Shown piece after piece: positions 10,558 to 19,620 of a stretch of 64,000 bases of DNA. A program made the position numbers and the translations under genes. The notes beneath the pieces are model-generated. The model was not told the DNA's origin. It saw only the letters and a list, made by a program, of their open reading frames with translations, and made no database searches. This DNA is from Bog-532 sp963830385. GTDB lineage: Bacteria > Actinomycetota > Actinomycetes > Streptosporangiales > Streptosporangiaceae. The stretch lies in NCBI GenBank assembly GCA_963830385.1, contig CAWHMD010000008.1, positions 868,001 through 932,000 on the forward strand, given 5' to 3'. Each line of letters begins with the position of its first letter. The stretch's first letter is position 1.

Positions 10558-11967
10558 ATGAGCGACGGGCGTGACGCCTTCCCCGAAGGCTTCTTGTGGG
10601 GCGTTTCCACCGCGGCCTATCAGATCGAGGGGGCGGTGGCCGAGGACGGCCGGGGCCCGTCGATCTGGGACACCTTCAGCCACCAGCCGGGCAAGACTGC
10701 CAACGGTGACACCGGGGACATCGCCTGCGACGCCTACCACCGGACCGACGCCGACCTGGACCTGCTGGCCCAGCTGGGAGTGGGCGGCTACCGGTTCTCC
10801 ATCGCCTGGCCGCGGATCCAGCCCGACGGCCGCGGTACCCCCAATCAGGCCGGCCTGGACCACTACCGGCGGCTGGTCGACCAGTTGCTCGAGCGCGGGA
10901 TCGCGCCGCTGGTCACGCTCTACCACTGGGACCTGCCGCAGCCGCTGCAGGACAAGGGCGGCTGGGCCACCCGCGACACCGCCGACCTGTTCGCCGACTA
11001 CGCCGCCACCGTGGCCGGGGCGATCGGCGACCGGGTGCCCCGCTGGATCACGCTGAACGAGCCGTGGGTGGCCGCCAGCATGGGTTACCGCTCCGGCGAG
11101 CACGCGCCCGGCATCACCGACCCGCAGCAGTACGTGGCGGCCGTGCACCACCTGCTGCTGGCCCACGGCAAGGCCACCTCGGCGGTCCGGGCGGCCGCCT
11201 CGGCGGGGGTGCTGCCGTCCGGCCAGCCGCCCGAGGTCGGCATCACGCTGAACATGGCCCAGGTCTACCCGGCCGACCCGGCCCGCCCGGCCGACCGGGA
11301 ACTGGCGGCCGACCTCGACGCCGACATCAACGGGGTGTTCCTGGACCCGCTGACCCGCGGCGCCTACCCGGCCCGGCTGGGACCGGGCCAGGCGCCCGGC
11401 CCGGAGCTGATCCGCGACGGCGACTTCGCCACCATCCAGGCCCCGATCGACTTCCTCGGCATCAACTACTACGCGCCGCATATCGTCGGGGTCCGCGAGG
11501 ACGGGATCCTCCGGCGCGGCGACACCCCGATGCCGCGGCGGCCAGGAGGCGTGTTCACCCAGCCGGACCACCTGCCGGTCACCGCCATGGGCTGGCTGGT
11601 CGATCCGGACGGCCTGTACGACCTGCTGCTGCGGGTGCACGACGACGCCGGCGAGCTGCCGCTGTACATCACCGAGAACGGGGCCGCCTGCTACGACTAC
11701 GTCGACCCGGACGGCGTGGTGAAGGACTCCGAGCGCGTCGCCTACCTGCACGGCCATCTGCAGGCGGCCCGGCGCGCGATCGGCGACGGGGTGCCGCTGC
11801 GCGGGTACTTCGCCTGGTCGCTGCTGGACAACTTCGAATGGGCGCACGGCTACTCGAAGCGGTTCGGGCTCTACTTCGTGGACTACGGCACCCAGCGGCG
11901 CATCGCCAAGGTCAGCGCGGGCTGGTTCGGCGAGGTGGCCCGGACCAACTCGGTACCCGCCAGCTGA
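10558..11967 (+). CDS. GH1 family beta-glucosidase
   Basis: A 469-aa cytoplasmic glycoside hydrolase of family 1 cleaving beta-glucosides, probably cellobiose-type oligosaccharides. The acid/base is Glu168 in TLNEPW and the nucleophile is Glu373 in YITENGAA. The N-terminal signature FPEGFLWGVSTAAYQIEGA and C-terminal WSLLDNFEWAHGYSKRFG are intact. ATG 10558 has a GAGGAG ribosome site, and the length is normal. No sugar transporter is adjacent, so uptake must be encoded elsewhere. Confidence 0.96.
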   Translation: MSDGRDAFPEGFLWGVSTAAYQIEGAVAEDGRGPSIWDTFSHQPGKTANGDTGDIACDAYHRTDADLDLLAQLGVGGYRFSIAWPRIQPDGRGTPNQAGLDHYRRLVDQLLERGIAPLVTLYHWDLPQPLQDKGGWATRDTADLFADYAATVAGAIGDRVPRWITLNEPWVAASMGYRSGEHAPGITDPQQYVAAVHHLLLAHGKATSAVRAAASAGVLPSGQPPEVGITLNMAQVYPADPARPADRELAADLDADINGVFLDPLTRGAYPARLGPGQAPGPELIRDGDFATIQAPIDFLGINYYAPHIVGVREDGILRRGDTPMPRRPGGVFTQPDHLPVTAMGWLVDPDGLYDLLLRVHDDAGELPLYITENGAACYDYVDPDGVVKDSERVAYLHGHLQAARRAIGDGVPLRGYFAWSLLDNFEWAHGYSKRFGLYFVDYGTQRRIAKVSAGWFGEVARTNSVPAS

Positions 11968-11995
11968 GGGATCCGCCCGGGATCGCGGAGTTGTG

Positions 11996-13168
11996 CTAGT
12001 CGGCTTGGCCCGTGTCCCTGGTGAGTTCGGGCGGCCCGGTCAGCTCACGGTATACGGCCAGGGCCGCTTCGACGGCGGTGTTGGGGGACGGCAGGGTGGC
12101 GGCGCGAGCCTGGGCCGCTTCGGCGAGGCGGGCGGCCAGCGGGGGGCCGGCCAGGACCTGGCGGACCGCGGCGGTCAGCGCGGCCGGGTCGTCCGGGGGC
12201 ACCAGGAGGGCGGCGTCCTCGCCGGTCAGGTCGGGGGTGCCGCCCACCCGGGTGGCGACGATGGGACGGCCGGCCCGGAGCGCCTCCTGCAGGATGAGCG
12301 ACTGGCCTTCCCAGCGGCTGGGCAGCACGAACAGGTCGGCGGCGGCCAGCAGGGACGGTACGTCGGTGCGCTGGCCGAGCAGGACGGCGGACGAGCCGAG
12401 CGGGGCGGCGGCGGCAGCCAGTTCGGCCTGCAGCGGGCCGGCGCCCGCGATCGCCAGCAGCGGCGCCGGAGACAGGTCCTGCCAGCCGCGGGCGGCCTCG
12501 ATCAGGGTGTCAAAGCCTTTCTGGGGGGCGAGCCGCCCGGCCGCCAGGATCAGGGGCCGGCCGGTGGCGTCCAGCTCCTGACGGACGGCGTCCGGGCCGG
12601 TCACGCCCGTAACGCCGGAGGGCTCGTTCGGCTCGGGCGGGGTGTAGGGCGGGACGAGCGCGCGGCGGACGTCACGGGCCCCGGCCTTCCGCATCCGGTC
12701 CTCCAGGTCACCTGACACGCACAGGACCACGGCCGCGCTGCGGGCGGCCAGGAACTGCAGGCCGCGGTAGATGGTGGCGTTGGCCCCGTTCGCCGGGGGC
12801 GCGTTGTGCACGGTCACCACCAGAGGCAACGCCGCGCGCGAAGGGCGGGTAGCGAGCGTCAGGGCCAGGGCGGCCAGCGCGCCGGCCCGCAGGCCGTGGG
12901 CGTGCACCACGTCGGGCTGATGGCGGCTCAGGATCTGCCGGAGCCGCAGCACGGCCAGCCCGTCGCGGACGCTGGGCCGGTCGCCGAACTGGACGGTCTC
13001 GTAGCTGACGGGGGCGGCGCCCGGCCGGCCGAGGCGGAAGTCCGAAGCGTGCTCGGCCGGGCCGCAGACTACGACGGGCACGCCGCGGACGGCAGCCCCG
13101 GCGGCCAGCATCTGCACGTGGCGGAGGGTGCCGCCGGCCGTGGTGCCGAGCACGAACGCGACCTTCAT
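11996..13168 (-). CDS. glycosyltransferase family 4
   Basis: A 390-aa GT-B fold retaining glycosyltransferase. The N-terminal domain has GTTAGGTLRHVQ and DVVHAHG. The C-terminal Glycos_transf_1 domain (about 205-370) has AGRLAPQKGFDTLI and the ERE-like donor motif PSRWEGQSLILQEALRAG. It overlaps the murJ-like gene by four bases (ATGA) and is the last gene of the steA operon. It therefore probably glycosylates an envelope lipid or polymer; the acceptor is unknown. Confidence 0.9.
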   Translation of the reverse strand: MKVAFVLGTTAGGTLRHVQMLAAGAAVRGVPVVVCGPAEHASDFRLGRPGAAPVSYETVQFGDRPSVRDGLAVLRLRQILSRHQPDVVHAHGLRAGALAALALTLATRPSRAALPLVVTVHNAPPANGANATIYRGLQFLAARSAAVVLCVSGDLEDRMRKAGARDVRRALVPPYTPPEPNEPSGVTGVTGPDAVRQELDATGRPLILAAGRLAPQKGFDTLIEAARGWQDLSPAPLLAIAGAGPLQAELAAAAAPLGSSAVLLGQRTDVPSLLAAADLFVLPSRWEGQSLILQEALRAGRPIVATRVGGTPDLTGEDAALLVPPDDPAALTAAVRQVLAGPPLAARLAEAAQARAATLPSPNTAVEAALAVYRELTGPPELTRDTGQAD

Positions 13169-14838
13169 GCCTGGTCCCGGGCGATACGGCCGCGGCCGAG
13201 GCGGCTGAGCAGGCGGGCAGTGACGGCGCGCAGGTCGCCGCCGTCGGTTAGGTACGTCACGACCAGGAACGCTACCGTGCCGGCGGCCGCGGCCAGCACG
13301 GTGACGGCCGCGTTGGGCAGGAAACCGTGCACGGGCAGGGCCACCGCCACCCCGGCCCCGGCCGCCGCTCCGGCCAGGCCGCCACCCAGCCCGGCCGCGG
13401 CGGCGCGGGGCAGTCCGGCCAGCGCGGGCCGGCCGAGCACCCGCCGGACGGCCACGATCAGCGCCAGGCCCGCGGCGGTGAGGCCGATCGTGGTGCCCAG
13501 GCCGAGCGCGGGCACCACCCAGCCGCGCGGCACGAACGGCACGATGAGCAGGTCGGCCACGATGACCAGCAGCCAGCCGCCGGTCATGGCCACCGCGGTG
13601 ATCCGGTTCCGGCCGGCCGCGTAGAGGACGCGCGACAAGGTGGCGGTCAGCCCGTAGCCGACCAGACCGGGGGCGAACAGGGCGAGCGCGCCGGCCAGCT
13701 GGCGGGCCTGGGCGGGGTCATGGCTGCTGAACACCCGGGCCAGCGGCAGGCAGGCCCCGGCCAGCACCGCGGTTCCCAGCCAGGACATCAGCACCACCGC
13801 CCGGCTGGCGGCGGCGCTGGTGGCCCGGAATTCCTTATCCCGGCCGGTGACGCTGCCGGCGGCCTGGGCGCTGAGCAGCGGGAACGCGCTGGTGGCGACG
13901 GGCACGGCCAGGCCCGCGTAGATGATGAAGAACACTTGCCAGCCGTAGCTGTACAGCACCAGCGCGCCGTTGCCGCCGCGGGCGTTGGACAGCACGATCG
14001 CGGCCACGGTGGACAGGTCCTGGGCGATCAGCGTGAGCACGCCGGCCACGGCGAGCCGCCGCACCCGGATGGCGACCCCGTCCGGGAACCGCAACGCGGG
14101 GCGCAACCCGAGCCGCAGCCGGCCGACCGGCCCTCCCCCGGTCAGCGCCAGCGCCGCCACCCCGGCCGTGGTACCCAGCGACAACGTCAGCTCCGCGGTC
14201 ATCGGCAGCGCACCGGGCCGGCTGGCGTAACCGCGCCCGAGCACCCCGAACGCGGCGTAGGCGGCCGCCACCACCACGCTGGACAAGACCGGAGCGAGGG
14301 CCGGGGCGGTGAACCGGCGGTGCGACTGCAGGATGCCGAACAGCACCACCGCCAGCCCGTACAGCGGCACCTGGGGCGCGAACGCGATCAGCATCCGGGC
14401 GCTGGCCGCCAGCGTGGCCCCGTGCGGGCAGCCCCGGGTGGCCGGGATCAGCAGCGTGGTCAGCGGACCGGCGATCAGCGCGACCACCGCCGCGACCGGC
14501 ACCAGCAGCAGCACCGTCCAGGTCAGCAGGGCCGACGCGATCTGGCGTGACTCGGCCTGCCCGTCCGGGCCGCGGGCGGCCGGGCCGGCCAGCACCGGCA
14601 CCACCGCGCTGGTCAGCGCGCCGCCCAGCACGATGTCGTAGATGATGTTGGGCACCTGGTTGGCGGTGGTGTAAGCGGTGCCCACGCAACTGGCCCCGAC
14701 GGTGTGCGCGAACACCAGCTGGCGCCCGAACCCCACCACGCCGGAGACGACGGTGAGCACCCCGATGACCGCCGCGGCCCGGCCCATGCCCGGGTTTGGC
14801 GGCCGGGCGGCCCCCCGCTCGGCCACCGGAGCCGTCAC
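13165..14838 (-). CDS. murJ: MurJ/MviN-like lipid flippase
   Basis: A 557-aa polytopic membrane protein of the MOP exporter superfamily, with about 13-14 hydrophobic segments across residues 20-535. Features typical of MviN/MurJ are the opening GVVGFGRQLVFAHTVG and ANQVPNIIYDIVLGGAL. The role is probably translocation of undecaprenyl-linked saccharides. Actinobacteria often carry a second, essential MurJ with a pseudokinase tail elsewhere; this short form lies in the steA operon. It overlaps both neighbours by ATGA junctions. The gene name is by family and not proof that it is the lipid II flippase. Confidence 0.85.
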   Translation of the reverse strand: MTAPVAERGAARPPNPGMGRAAAVIGVLTVVSGVVGFGRQLVFAHTVGASCVGTAYTTANQVPNIIYDIVLGGALTSAVVPVLAGPAARGPDGQAESRQIASALLTWTVLLLVPVAAVVALIAGPLTTLLIPATRGCPHGATLAASARMLIAFAPQVPLYGLAVVLFGILQSHRRFTAPALAPVLSSVVVAAAYAAFGVLGRGYASRPGALPMTAELTLSLGTTAGVAALALTGGGPVGRLRLGLRPALRFPDGVAIRVRRLAVAGVLTLIAQDLSTVAAIVLSNARGGNGALVLYSYGWQVFFIIYAGLAVPVATSAFPLLSAQAAGSVTGRDKEFRATSAAASRAVVLMSWLGTAVLAGACLPLARVFSSHDPAQARQLAGALALFAPGLVGYGLTATLSRVLYAAGRNRITAVAMTGGWLLVIVADLLIVPFVPRGWVVPALGLGTTIGLTAAGLALIVAVRRVLGRPALAGLPRAAAAGLGGGLAGAAAGAGVAVALPVHGFLPNAAVTVLAAAAGTVAFLVVTYLTDGGDLRAVTARLLSRLGRGRIARDQA

Positions 14839-15806
14839 GGGGAGGGCGGAACAGCCAGGCTGGAGGGATCGCGGTCCGCGTGGCCGTTCATCTCCGCCAG
14901 CACCGGCTGCCCGGCCGGCGAGGCGGAGGGCCGCGGGGCCGCAGCGGCCGGGCCGGCCGCGTGGGCCGGGCGGCGGCCGAGCATGTCCAGCCAGTGCAGC
15001 GGCGGGGTGCGCTGGATGACCTTGGTGAAGCTGACCACCTCGCTGGCCGCGGTCAGCGCGATGATCCCGGCCAGCATCGTGACCCGGTTGCGCCGGGACA
15101 GGCTGCCCGCGGCGGCCGAACCGAGCATGGCCCCGAGCGCGTTGGCCCCGGCGTCACCGAGCATGGCGCGCTCGCCGAGGTCCTCGGGGAGCAGGGCGGC
15201 GGCCGCGCCCAGCGGCACCGCGGCGGCGGCCGCCTTGGGCGCGCGCCCCCGGCCCAGCTGGGTGAGCCCGATCGGGAGCCCGGCCGCCAGCGCGACCTTG
15301 ATGGCCCGGCCGGGGCGCAGGTCGAACAGGTTGAGCAGGTTGGCGCTGCCCGCCACCAGCGCGGCGTTGACCGCCACGTCCAAGGCCGGGCCGCCGGTCA
15401 GCGCGGCCGCCGCGACACCGGTCGCGCCGATGCCGCCGAGCTTGACCGCGCCGGTGGTGATCTCGCCGTGCGCGAGCGCGCCGAGGTGCCCGCGGAACCC
15501 GCGCTTGTCCCCGGAACCGGCGATGTCGTCGTACCCGCCGAACGCCCCGGCACCGGCCGCCGCGGCGGCCAGGGCGACGCGAGTACGGCCCGGCAGGCCC
15601 GGCGCCGTCAGCGCGGCGGCGGCGCCCGCCACCGCCACGGCCGGGCCCTCCAGCAGCGTGACCGGCTCACCCCGGTGGTTGGTGCGGGTCCACTGGGTGG
15701 CTCCGCCCGGCGGGTTGCGGGTCAGCGACGTGTAGGCGGCCCGGGCCGCCGCCGCCGCGATGACCGCCGTAGCGGCGGAGGCCGCCGCACGCCGGGCGTA
15801 AGCCAT
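14835..15806 (-). CDS. MraY-like membrane protein
   Basis: A 323-aa Ala/Gly-rich membrane protein related to the UDP-N-acetylmuramyl-pentapeptide/GlcNAc-1-phosphate transferase family. Traces of that family are an acidic GGYDD at about 93-97, a later NLFDLRPGRAIK and LLGDAGAN-like MLGDAGANALG. About eight hydrophobic segments are visible. It is shorter and more divergent than true MraY. It lies between the MctB-like and MurJ-like genes, abutting the first with no gap. A transferase making a polyprenyl-linked precursor is plausible, not shown. Confidence 0.75.
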   Translation of the reverse strand: MAYARRAAASAATAVIAAAAARAAYTSLTRNPPGGATQWTRTNHRGEPVTLLEGPAVAVAGAAAALTAPGLPGRTRVALAAAAAGAGAFGGYDDIAGSGDKRGFRGHLGALAHGEITTGAVKLGGIGATGVAAAALTGGPALDVAVNAALVAGSANLLNLFDLRPGRAIKVALAAGLPIGLTQLGRGRAPKAAAAAVPLGAAAALLPEDLGERAMLGDAGANALGAMLGSAAAGSLSRRNRVTMLAGIIALTAASEVVSFTKVIQRTPPLHWLDMLGRRPAHAAGPAAAAPRPSASPAGQPVLAEMNGHADRDPSSLAVPPSP

Positions 15807-16874
15807 TTACTTCCCCTTTGAGCTCTTCGAGGTACTCGGCGAGGCGCTTGCGGTGGGCGCCGGGCTTGGTCCGGCGGAGTTGGCGTCGGACTGAATACCG
15901 AAGCTACCGGGCTTCTTGCCGTTCATCTGCTGCTCGAGCGCCTGGACGGCAACGATTTGGCCAACGACGGTGTCGGCGTTGTCAACGGTGGAGGCGTCGT
16001 TGGCGGCCCCGCTGGCGCGGACCGCGGAGATCGCGCTGCCCTGCCCGGAGGCCGCACTCAGCCCCGCCACCACGGTGGCGTCACTGGCCGAGCCGAACTC
16101 CTGGGCCAGCGCCACCACCGCCTGGTTGGCCGGGTCGGAGTTGCCGGCCTGGGGGACGGTGCCGGGGGCCACGATCACCGCCAGGGTCGCGCCCGACGAC
16201 GGCTGGCCGCTGACCGTGATGTACTGCCCGGCCGAGTAGCTCGACAAGATGGTCTGGGCGTTCTGGGTGCTGATCGAGCCCGAGCCGTTCCCGGAGCCGT
16301 TCTTGGAGTTGCTGCCCGAGTTCGAGCCGGTCCCGTTGCCGTTGCTGGTCCCGTTGCCGTTGCCGGAGCTCTGCGAGACCAGCGCGCTGGCCAGCACCTG
16401 GGCCGCCTGCTGCTGCGGGGTGCCGTTGACCAGCGTCAGGCTGGCCGGGGTGACCCGCTCGGTGAGCTGGTCGAGCAGGCTCAGGTTGCTGGCGCTGGTG
16501 TCGGCGAACTTGGACGACAGCGCGACCTGGCCGCTGATCGTCGCGCCCGCGTCGGACAGGCCGGTCTTGACGCCGTTCACCACCGTGCTGGGCGCGCCCG
16601 GAGTGGTGATGATGAGGACCCGCTTGCCCTCCAGCAGGTTCTTCAGCAGAACCGGCTCGGCGGCCGAGGCGAACTGGCGGTCCCCCTGGACCTGCTGCTG
16701 GAGCGCGGTGTTCTCATTGTTGGCGGCATCGAGCTTGCTGCTCAGCGAGCTCGAGGTACGGTCCAGCGCGCTCAGCGCGGCGCCCCGCAGTTCGGTCGAG
16801 CCGAGCACGATGCCCACGGCCAGAGCCAGGAAGACGGCGACGATGGAAACCAGGTGGTAACGAAAATCAATCAC
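15807..16874 (-). CDS. copper transporter family protein (MctB-like)
   Basis: A 355-aa single-pass envelope protein of the actinobacterial MctB family; in Mycobacterium, MctB limits periplasmic copper. The start is GTG 16874, overlapping the steA stop by GTGA, and gives VIDFRYHLVSIVAVFLALAVG, the exact family opening with its membrane segment. A coiled-coil-prone stretch (about 35-65) follows, then the extracytoplasmic domain. Residues ~169-200 are a Gly/Asn/Ser-only linker, and the tail is Pro/Ser/Lys-rich. The linker is unusually low in complexity for the family. Confidence 0.85.
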   Translation of the reverse strand: MIDFRYHLVSIVAVFLALAVGIVLGSTELRGAALSALDRTSSSLSSKLDAANNENTALQQQVQGDRQFASAAEPVLLKNLLEGKRVLIITTPGAPSTVVNGVKTGLSDAGATISGQVALSSKFADTSASNLSLLDQLTERVTPASLTLVNGTPQQQAAQVLASALVSQSSGNGNGTSNGNGTGSNSGSNSKNGSGNGSGSISTQNAQTILSSYSAGQYITVSGQPSSGATLAVIVAPGTVPQAGNSDPANQAVVALAQEFGSASDATVVAGLSAASGQGSAISAVRASGAANDASTVDNADTVVGQIVAVQALEQQMNGKKPGSFGIQSDANSAGPSPAPTASASPSTSKSSKGK

Positions 16875-18067
16875 TTGAACAGTCCGGTAAGCCAGGAGAC
16901 GAACGAATGCCACGTTGCGTCGAAGTATCGGATCAGGATGGGCTCGACGGGCGACGCGGCCACCGCGACCAGCACGGTCACGATAGCGGCGAGCGCGAGC
17001 ACGATGAGGGACCAGCTGGAGATCCGGCTCCGGTAGAGCCGGCTGACCCCCTTGGCGTTGACGATCTTGGTGCCGACCCGCAGCTGGGTGAGGAACGTGC
17101 TCGCCATCCCCGACCGGCCCTTGTCGAGGAACTCCTCCAGGGTCCAGTGGGTGCCGACCGCGACGATCAGGCTCGCGCCCTTGCCGTCGGCCAGCAGCAG
17201 GGCCACGTCCTCGCTGGTCCCCGCGGCCGGGATGACCGCGGAGCTCAGCCCCAGCTCCTTGATGCGGTTCAGGCCGGGGGCCCGCCCGTCGGCATAGGCG
17301 TGCACGATCAGCTCGGCCCCGCAGCGCAGCGTCTCGTCGGTGACCGAGTCCATGTCGCCGACGATCGCGTCGGGCACGTACCCGGCCTCCAGCAACGCGT
17401 CCGCCCCGCCGTCGACGCCGATCAGCACCGGCCGGTACTCGCGGATGTAGGGCCGGAGCGCGGCCAGGTCCTCGCGGTAGTGGTAGCCGCGGACGACGAC
17501 CAGGACGTGCCGCCCGTCCATCCGGGTCCGGATGTCGGGGACCGCCACCCCGTCCACCAGCAGCTCGTGCTCCCGCTTGAGGAACTCCATGGTGTTGGCG
17601 GCGAACGCCTCGATCTGGGTCACGATGCCCGCCCGGGCCTCGGCCATCATCGCGTCCACCGAGTCCGCGGTCTGCGGCGTCCCCTTGGCCACCACCTGCT
17701 CGCCGGCGTACAGAGTGTCACCATCGAGGCGGAGGGTGGCGCCTTCGTGGACCCGGCTGAACACGTCCTGCCCCACGTTGTCGACCAGCGGGATGCCCGC
17801 CTCCATCAGCAACTGCGGGCCCAGATTGGGGTAGCGGCCACTCATGGAGACCGCGGCGTTGACCACGGCCGAGACCTTCCGGCTGATCAGAGCGTCGGCG
17901 GCGACCCGGTCGAGGTCAATATGGTCGATGATCGCGATGTCGCCGGGGCACAGCCGCTTGGTCAGGTTCTTGGTCCGGCGGTCCAGGCGCGCCGGTCCGG
18001 CCACCCCGGGCAGCTCGTTGGACTTACCGCGGTGGATGACCGGGATCCTTACGGACAGCACCTTCAT
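16871..18067 (-). CDS. steA: putative cytokinetic ring protein SteA
   Basis: A 398-aa membrane-anchored protein; in corynebacteria SteA works with SteB at the division site. The N-terminal two-thirds resembles thiamin pyrophosphokinase-like folds, with GVDGGADALLEAGYVPDAIVGDMDS typical of the family (here split: GVDGGADALL and VGDMDSV). A single transmembrane segment lies near residues 350-375. ATG 18067 has GGAAG eight bases upstream. It heads an overlapped envelope operon and is divergent from selD. In many actinomycetes recN directly precedes this gene; here it is 17 kb away. Confidence 0.88.
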   Translation of the reverse strand: MKVLSVRIPVIHRGKSNELPGVAGPARLDRRTKNLTKRLCPGDIAIIDHIDLDRVAADALISRKVSAVVNAAVSMSGRYPNLGPQLLMEAGIPLVDNVGQDVFSRVHEGATLRLDGDTLYAGEQVVAKGTPQTADSVDAMMAEARAGIVTQIEAFAANTMEFLKREHELLVDGVAVPDIRTRMDGRHVLVVVRGYHYREDLAALRPYIREYRPVLIGVDGGADALLEAGYVPDAIVGDMDSVTDETLRCGAELIVHAYADGRAPGLNRIKELGLSSAVIPAAGTSEDVALLLADGKGASLIVAVGTHWTLEEFLDKGRSGMASTFLTQLRVGTKIVNAKGVSRLYRSRISSWSLIVLALAAIVTVLVAVAASPVEPILIRYFDATWHSFVSWLTGLFK

Positions 18068-18306
18068 CGTTCTTCCATCCTGCCAGAGCCCCCGACCACT
18101 CGCCGTCATCTTTATAATTACGGCGTGTTATCAGGTACGTACGAATCGTGCGGTACGCGGGAGCGGTGCCCGTGTGCAGGCGGCCCCCGGGCCCGGCCGT
18201 CACTCGGTGCTGCTTTCCATAATGGATGACGTCAAGCACTGCTTCGGGCTGGCCGCGCCGGATGAGGCGCGGGCGGGCCGGGGCCCCGCCGATCAGGAGG
18301 CACACG

Positions 18307-19389
18307 GTGACAGAGCAGGTCAGAGACCAGATACGGCTCACTTCGCTGTCGCACGGGGCGGGTTGCGCGTGCAAACTGCCGCTGGCCACGCTGGACCAGC
18401 TGATGGCCACCTTGGGCACCGGGCCGGGGCTGGCCGGGGCGGCCGGTGACCTGCTGGTGGGCGCGGCCGAGGGGGACGACGCGGCCGTGCTGCGGCTGGA
18501 CGAGGACCGGGCGCTGGTGCTGACCACCGATTTCTTCACCCCGATCGTGGACAACGCCCGTGACTGGGGCCGGATCGCCGCCACCAACGCGATGTCGGAC
18601 GTGTACGCGATGGGCGGCCGCCCGGTCATCGCGCTCAACCTGACCGCCTGGCCCGGGCAGACGCTGCCGGTCGAGCTGCTGGCGGAGGTCCTGCGAGGCG
18701 GCTCAGAAGCAGCTGCCGCCGCGGGCTGCCTGGTGGTGGGCGGACACACCATTGACGACCCGGAGCCCAAATACGGGCTGGCGGTGGTGGGCATGGCCGA
18801 CCCGGACCGGCTGATGACGGTGGACCGGGCCCGCGACGGCGACCGGCTGGTGCTGACCAAGCCGATCGGGACCGGCGTGATCGCGACCGCGCACAAGCGC
18901 GGGGCGGCCCCCGGCGACGTGCTGGCCGCCGCGGTCGCGGCCATGACCACGCTCAACGGCGCGGCCAGCGAGGCGGCCGGGCGGGCGGGAGTACAGGCCG
19001 CCACCGACGTGACCGGGTTCGGGCTGCTCGGGCATCTGCACCGGATGCTGCGGGCCAGCGGGGTCGCCGCCGAGGTGTGGGCCGATCAGGTGCCGCTGCT
19101 GCCGGGGGCGGCCGGGCTGGCGGCGGCCGGCTTCATCTCCGGCGGCACCAACGCCAACATGTCCTACCTGTCCGACGTGACCGACATCGACCCGGACACG
19201 GACCCGGACACCGCGGTGCTGCTGCACGACGCCCAGACCTCTGGCGGCCTGCTGATCGCGGTCCCGCCCGGCCAGGTCGACGCGCTGCGTGCTGACCTGC
19301 GGGCCCACGGGACCGAGGCGGCCCTGGTGGGCACGGTCGAGACCGGGGAACCGGGCCGGATCGCGGTGCGGGCCACCGCTCCGGCCTGA
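18307..19389 (+). CDS. selD: selenide, water dikinase (selenophosphate synthetase)
   Basis: A 360-aa enzyme making selenophosphate from selenide and ATP. It begins at GTG 18307, six bases after a perfect AGGAGG. The catalytic motif SHGAGCACK has Cys20 and Lys23, matching the Cys17/Lys20 pair of E. coli SelD, so this is the Cys and not the Sec form. Nucleotide-binding AIR-synthase motifs DDAAVLRL, DFFTPIVDN and TDVTGFGLLGH are present. No selA, selB or tRNA-Sec is visible in the window. It precedes the egt operon by about 230 bp, with a hairpin between them. Confidence 0.95.
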   Translation: MTEQVRDQIRLTSLSHGAGCACKLPLATLDQLMATLGTGPGLAGAAGDLLVGAAEGDDAAVLRLDEDRALVLTTDFFTPIVDNARDWGRIAATNAMSDVYAMGGRPVIALNLTAWPGQTLPVELLAEVLRGGSEAAAAAGCLVVGGHTIDDPEPKYGLAVVGMADPDRLMTVDRARDGDRLVLTKPIGTGVIATAHKRGAAPGDVLAAAVAAMTTLNGAASEAAGRAGVQAATDVTGFGLLGHLHRMLRASGVAAEVWADQVPLLPGAAGLAAAGFISGGTNANMSYLSDVTDIDPDTDPDTAVLLHDAQTSGGLLIAVPPGQVDALRADLRAHGTEAALVGTVETGEPGRIAVRATAPA

Positions 19390-19408
19390 CGAGGCGCCAT
19401 GTGGACGC

Positions 19409-19436
19409 CCGCCTCCGGGGCAGGCGCCGGAGGCGG
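19409..19436 (+). terminator. hairpin downstream of selD
   Basis: A perfect 10-bp stem (CCGCCTCCGG / CCGGAGGCGG) closes an 8-nt loop 20 bases after the selD stop. There is no clear T-run, as is common in very GC-rich actinomycetes. It suggests selD and egtA are not one simple transcript. Confidence 0.6.
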
Positions 19437-19620
19437 ACGACGGGAATCGGCGGAACCATGACACCGTTGTTTCCTAGGACCAGCACGCGGCCTTCAGAAC
19501 GGAGCCCCGGGGTCTGATCAGCAGGACGCACGGGACCACCCGGCGCGCCCGTCACCGGCGCCGGGCGGGGACGCCGTTTTGTCAGACCCCCTCGTTACGT
19601 TGGGCCTGAGATATGCCTGA

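Noticed and set aside
10503..11847. upstream extension of the LacI gene antisense to GH1
   Set aside because: LacI proteins start at the helix-turn-helix; the extra ~465 residues are antisense to GH1 codons.
18160..18300. tRNA-Sec near selD
   Set aside because: I looked for a long acceptor/extra arm and CCA-proximal stem; none pairs convincingly.
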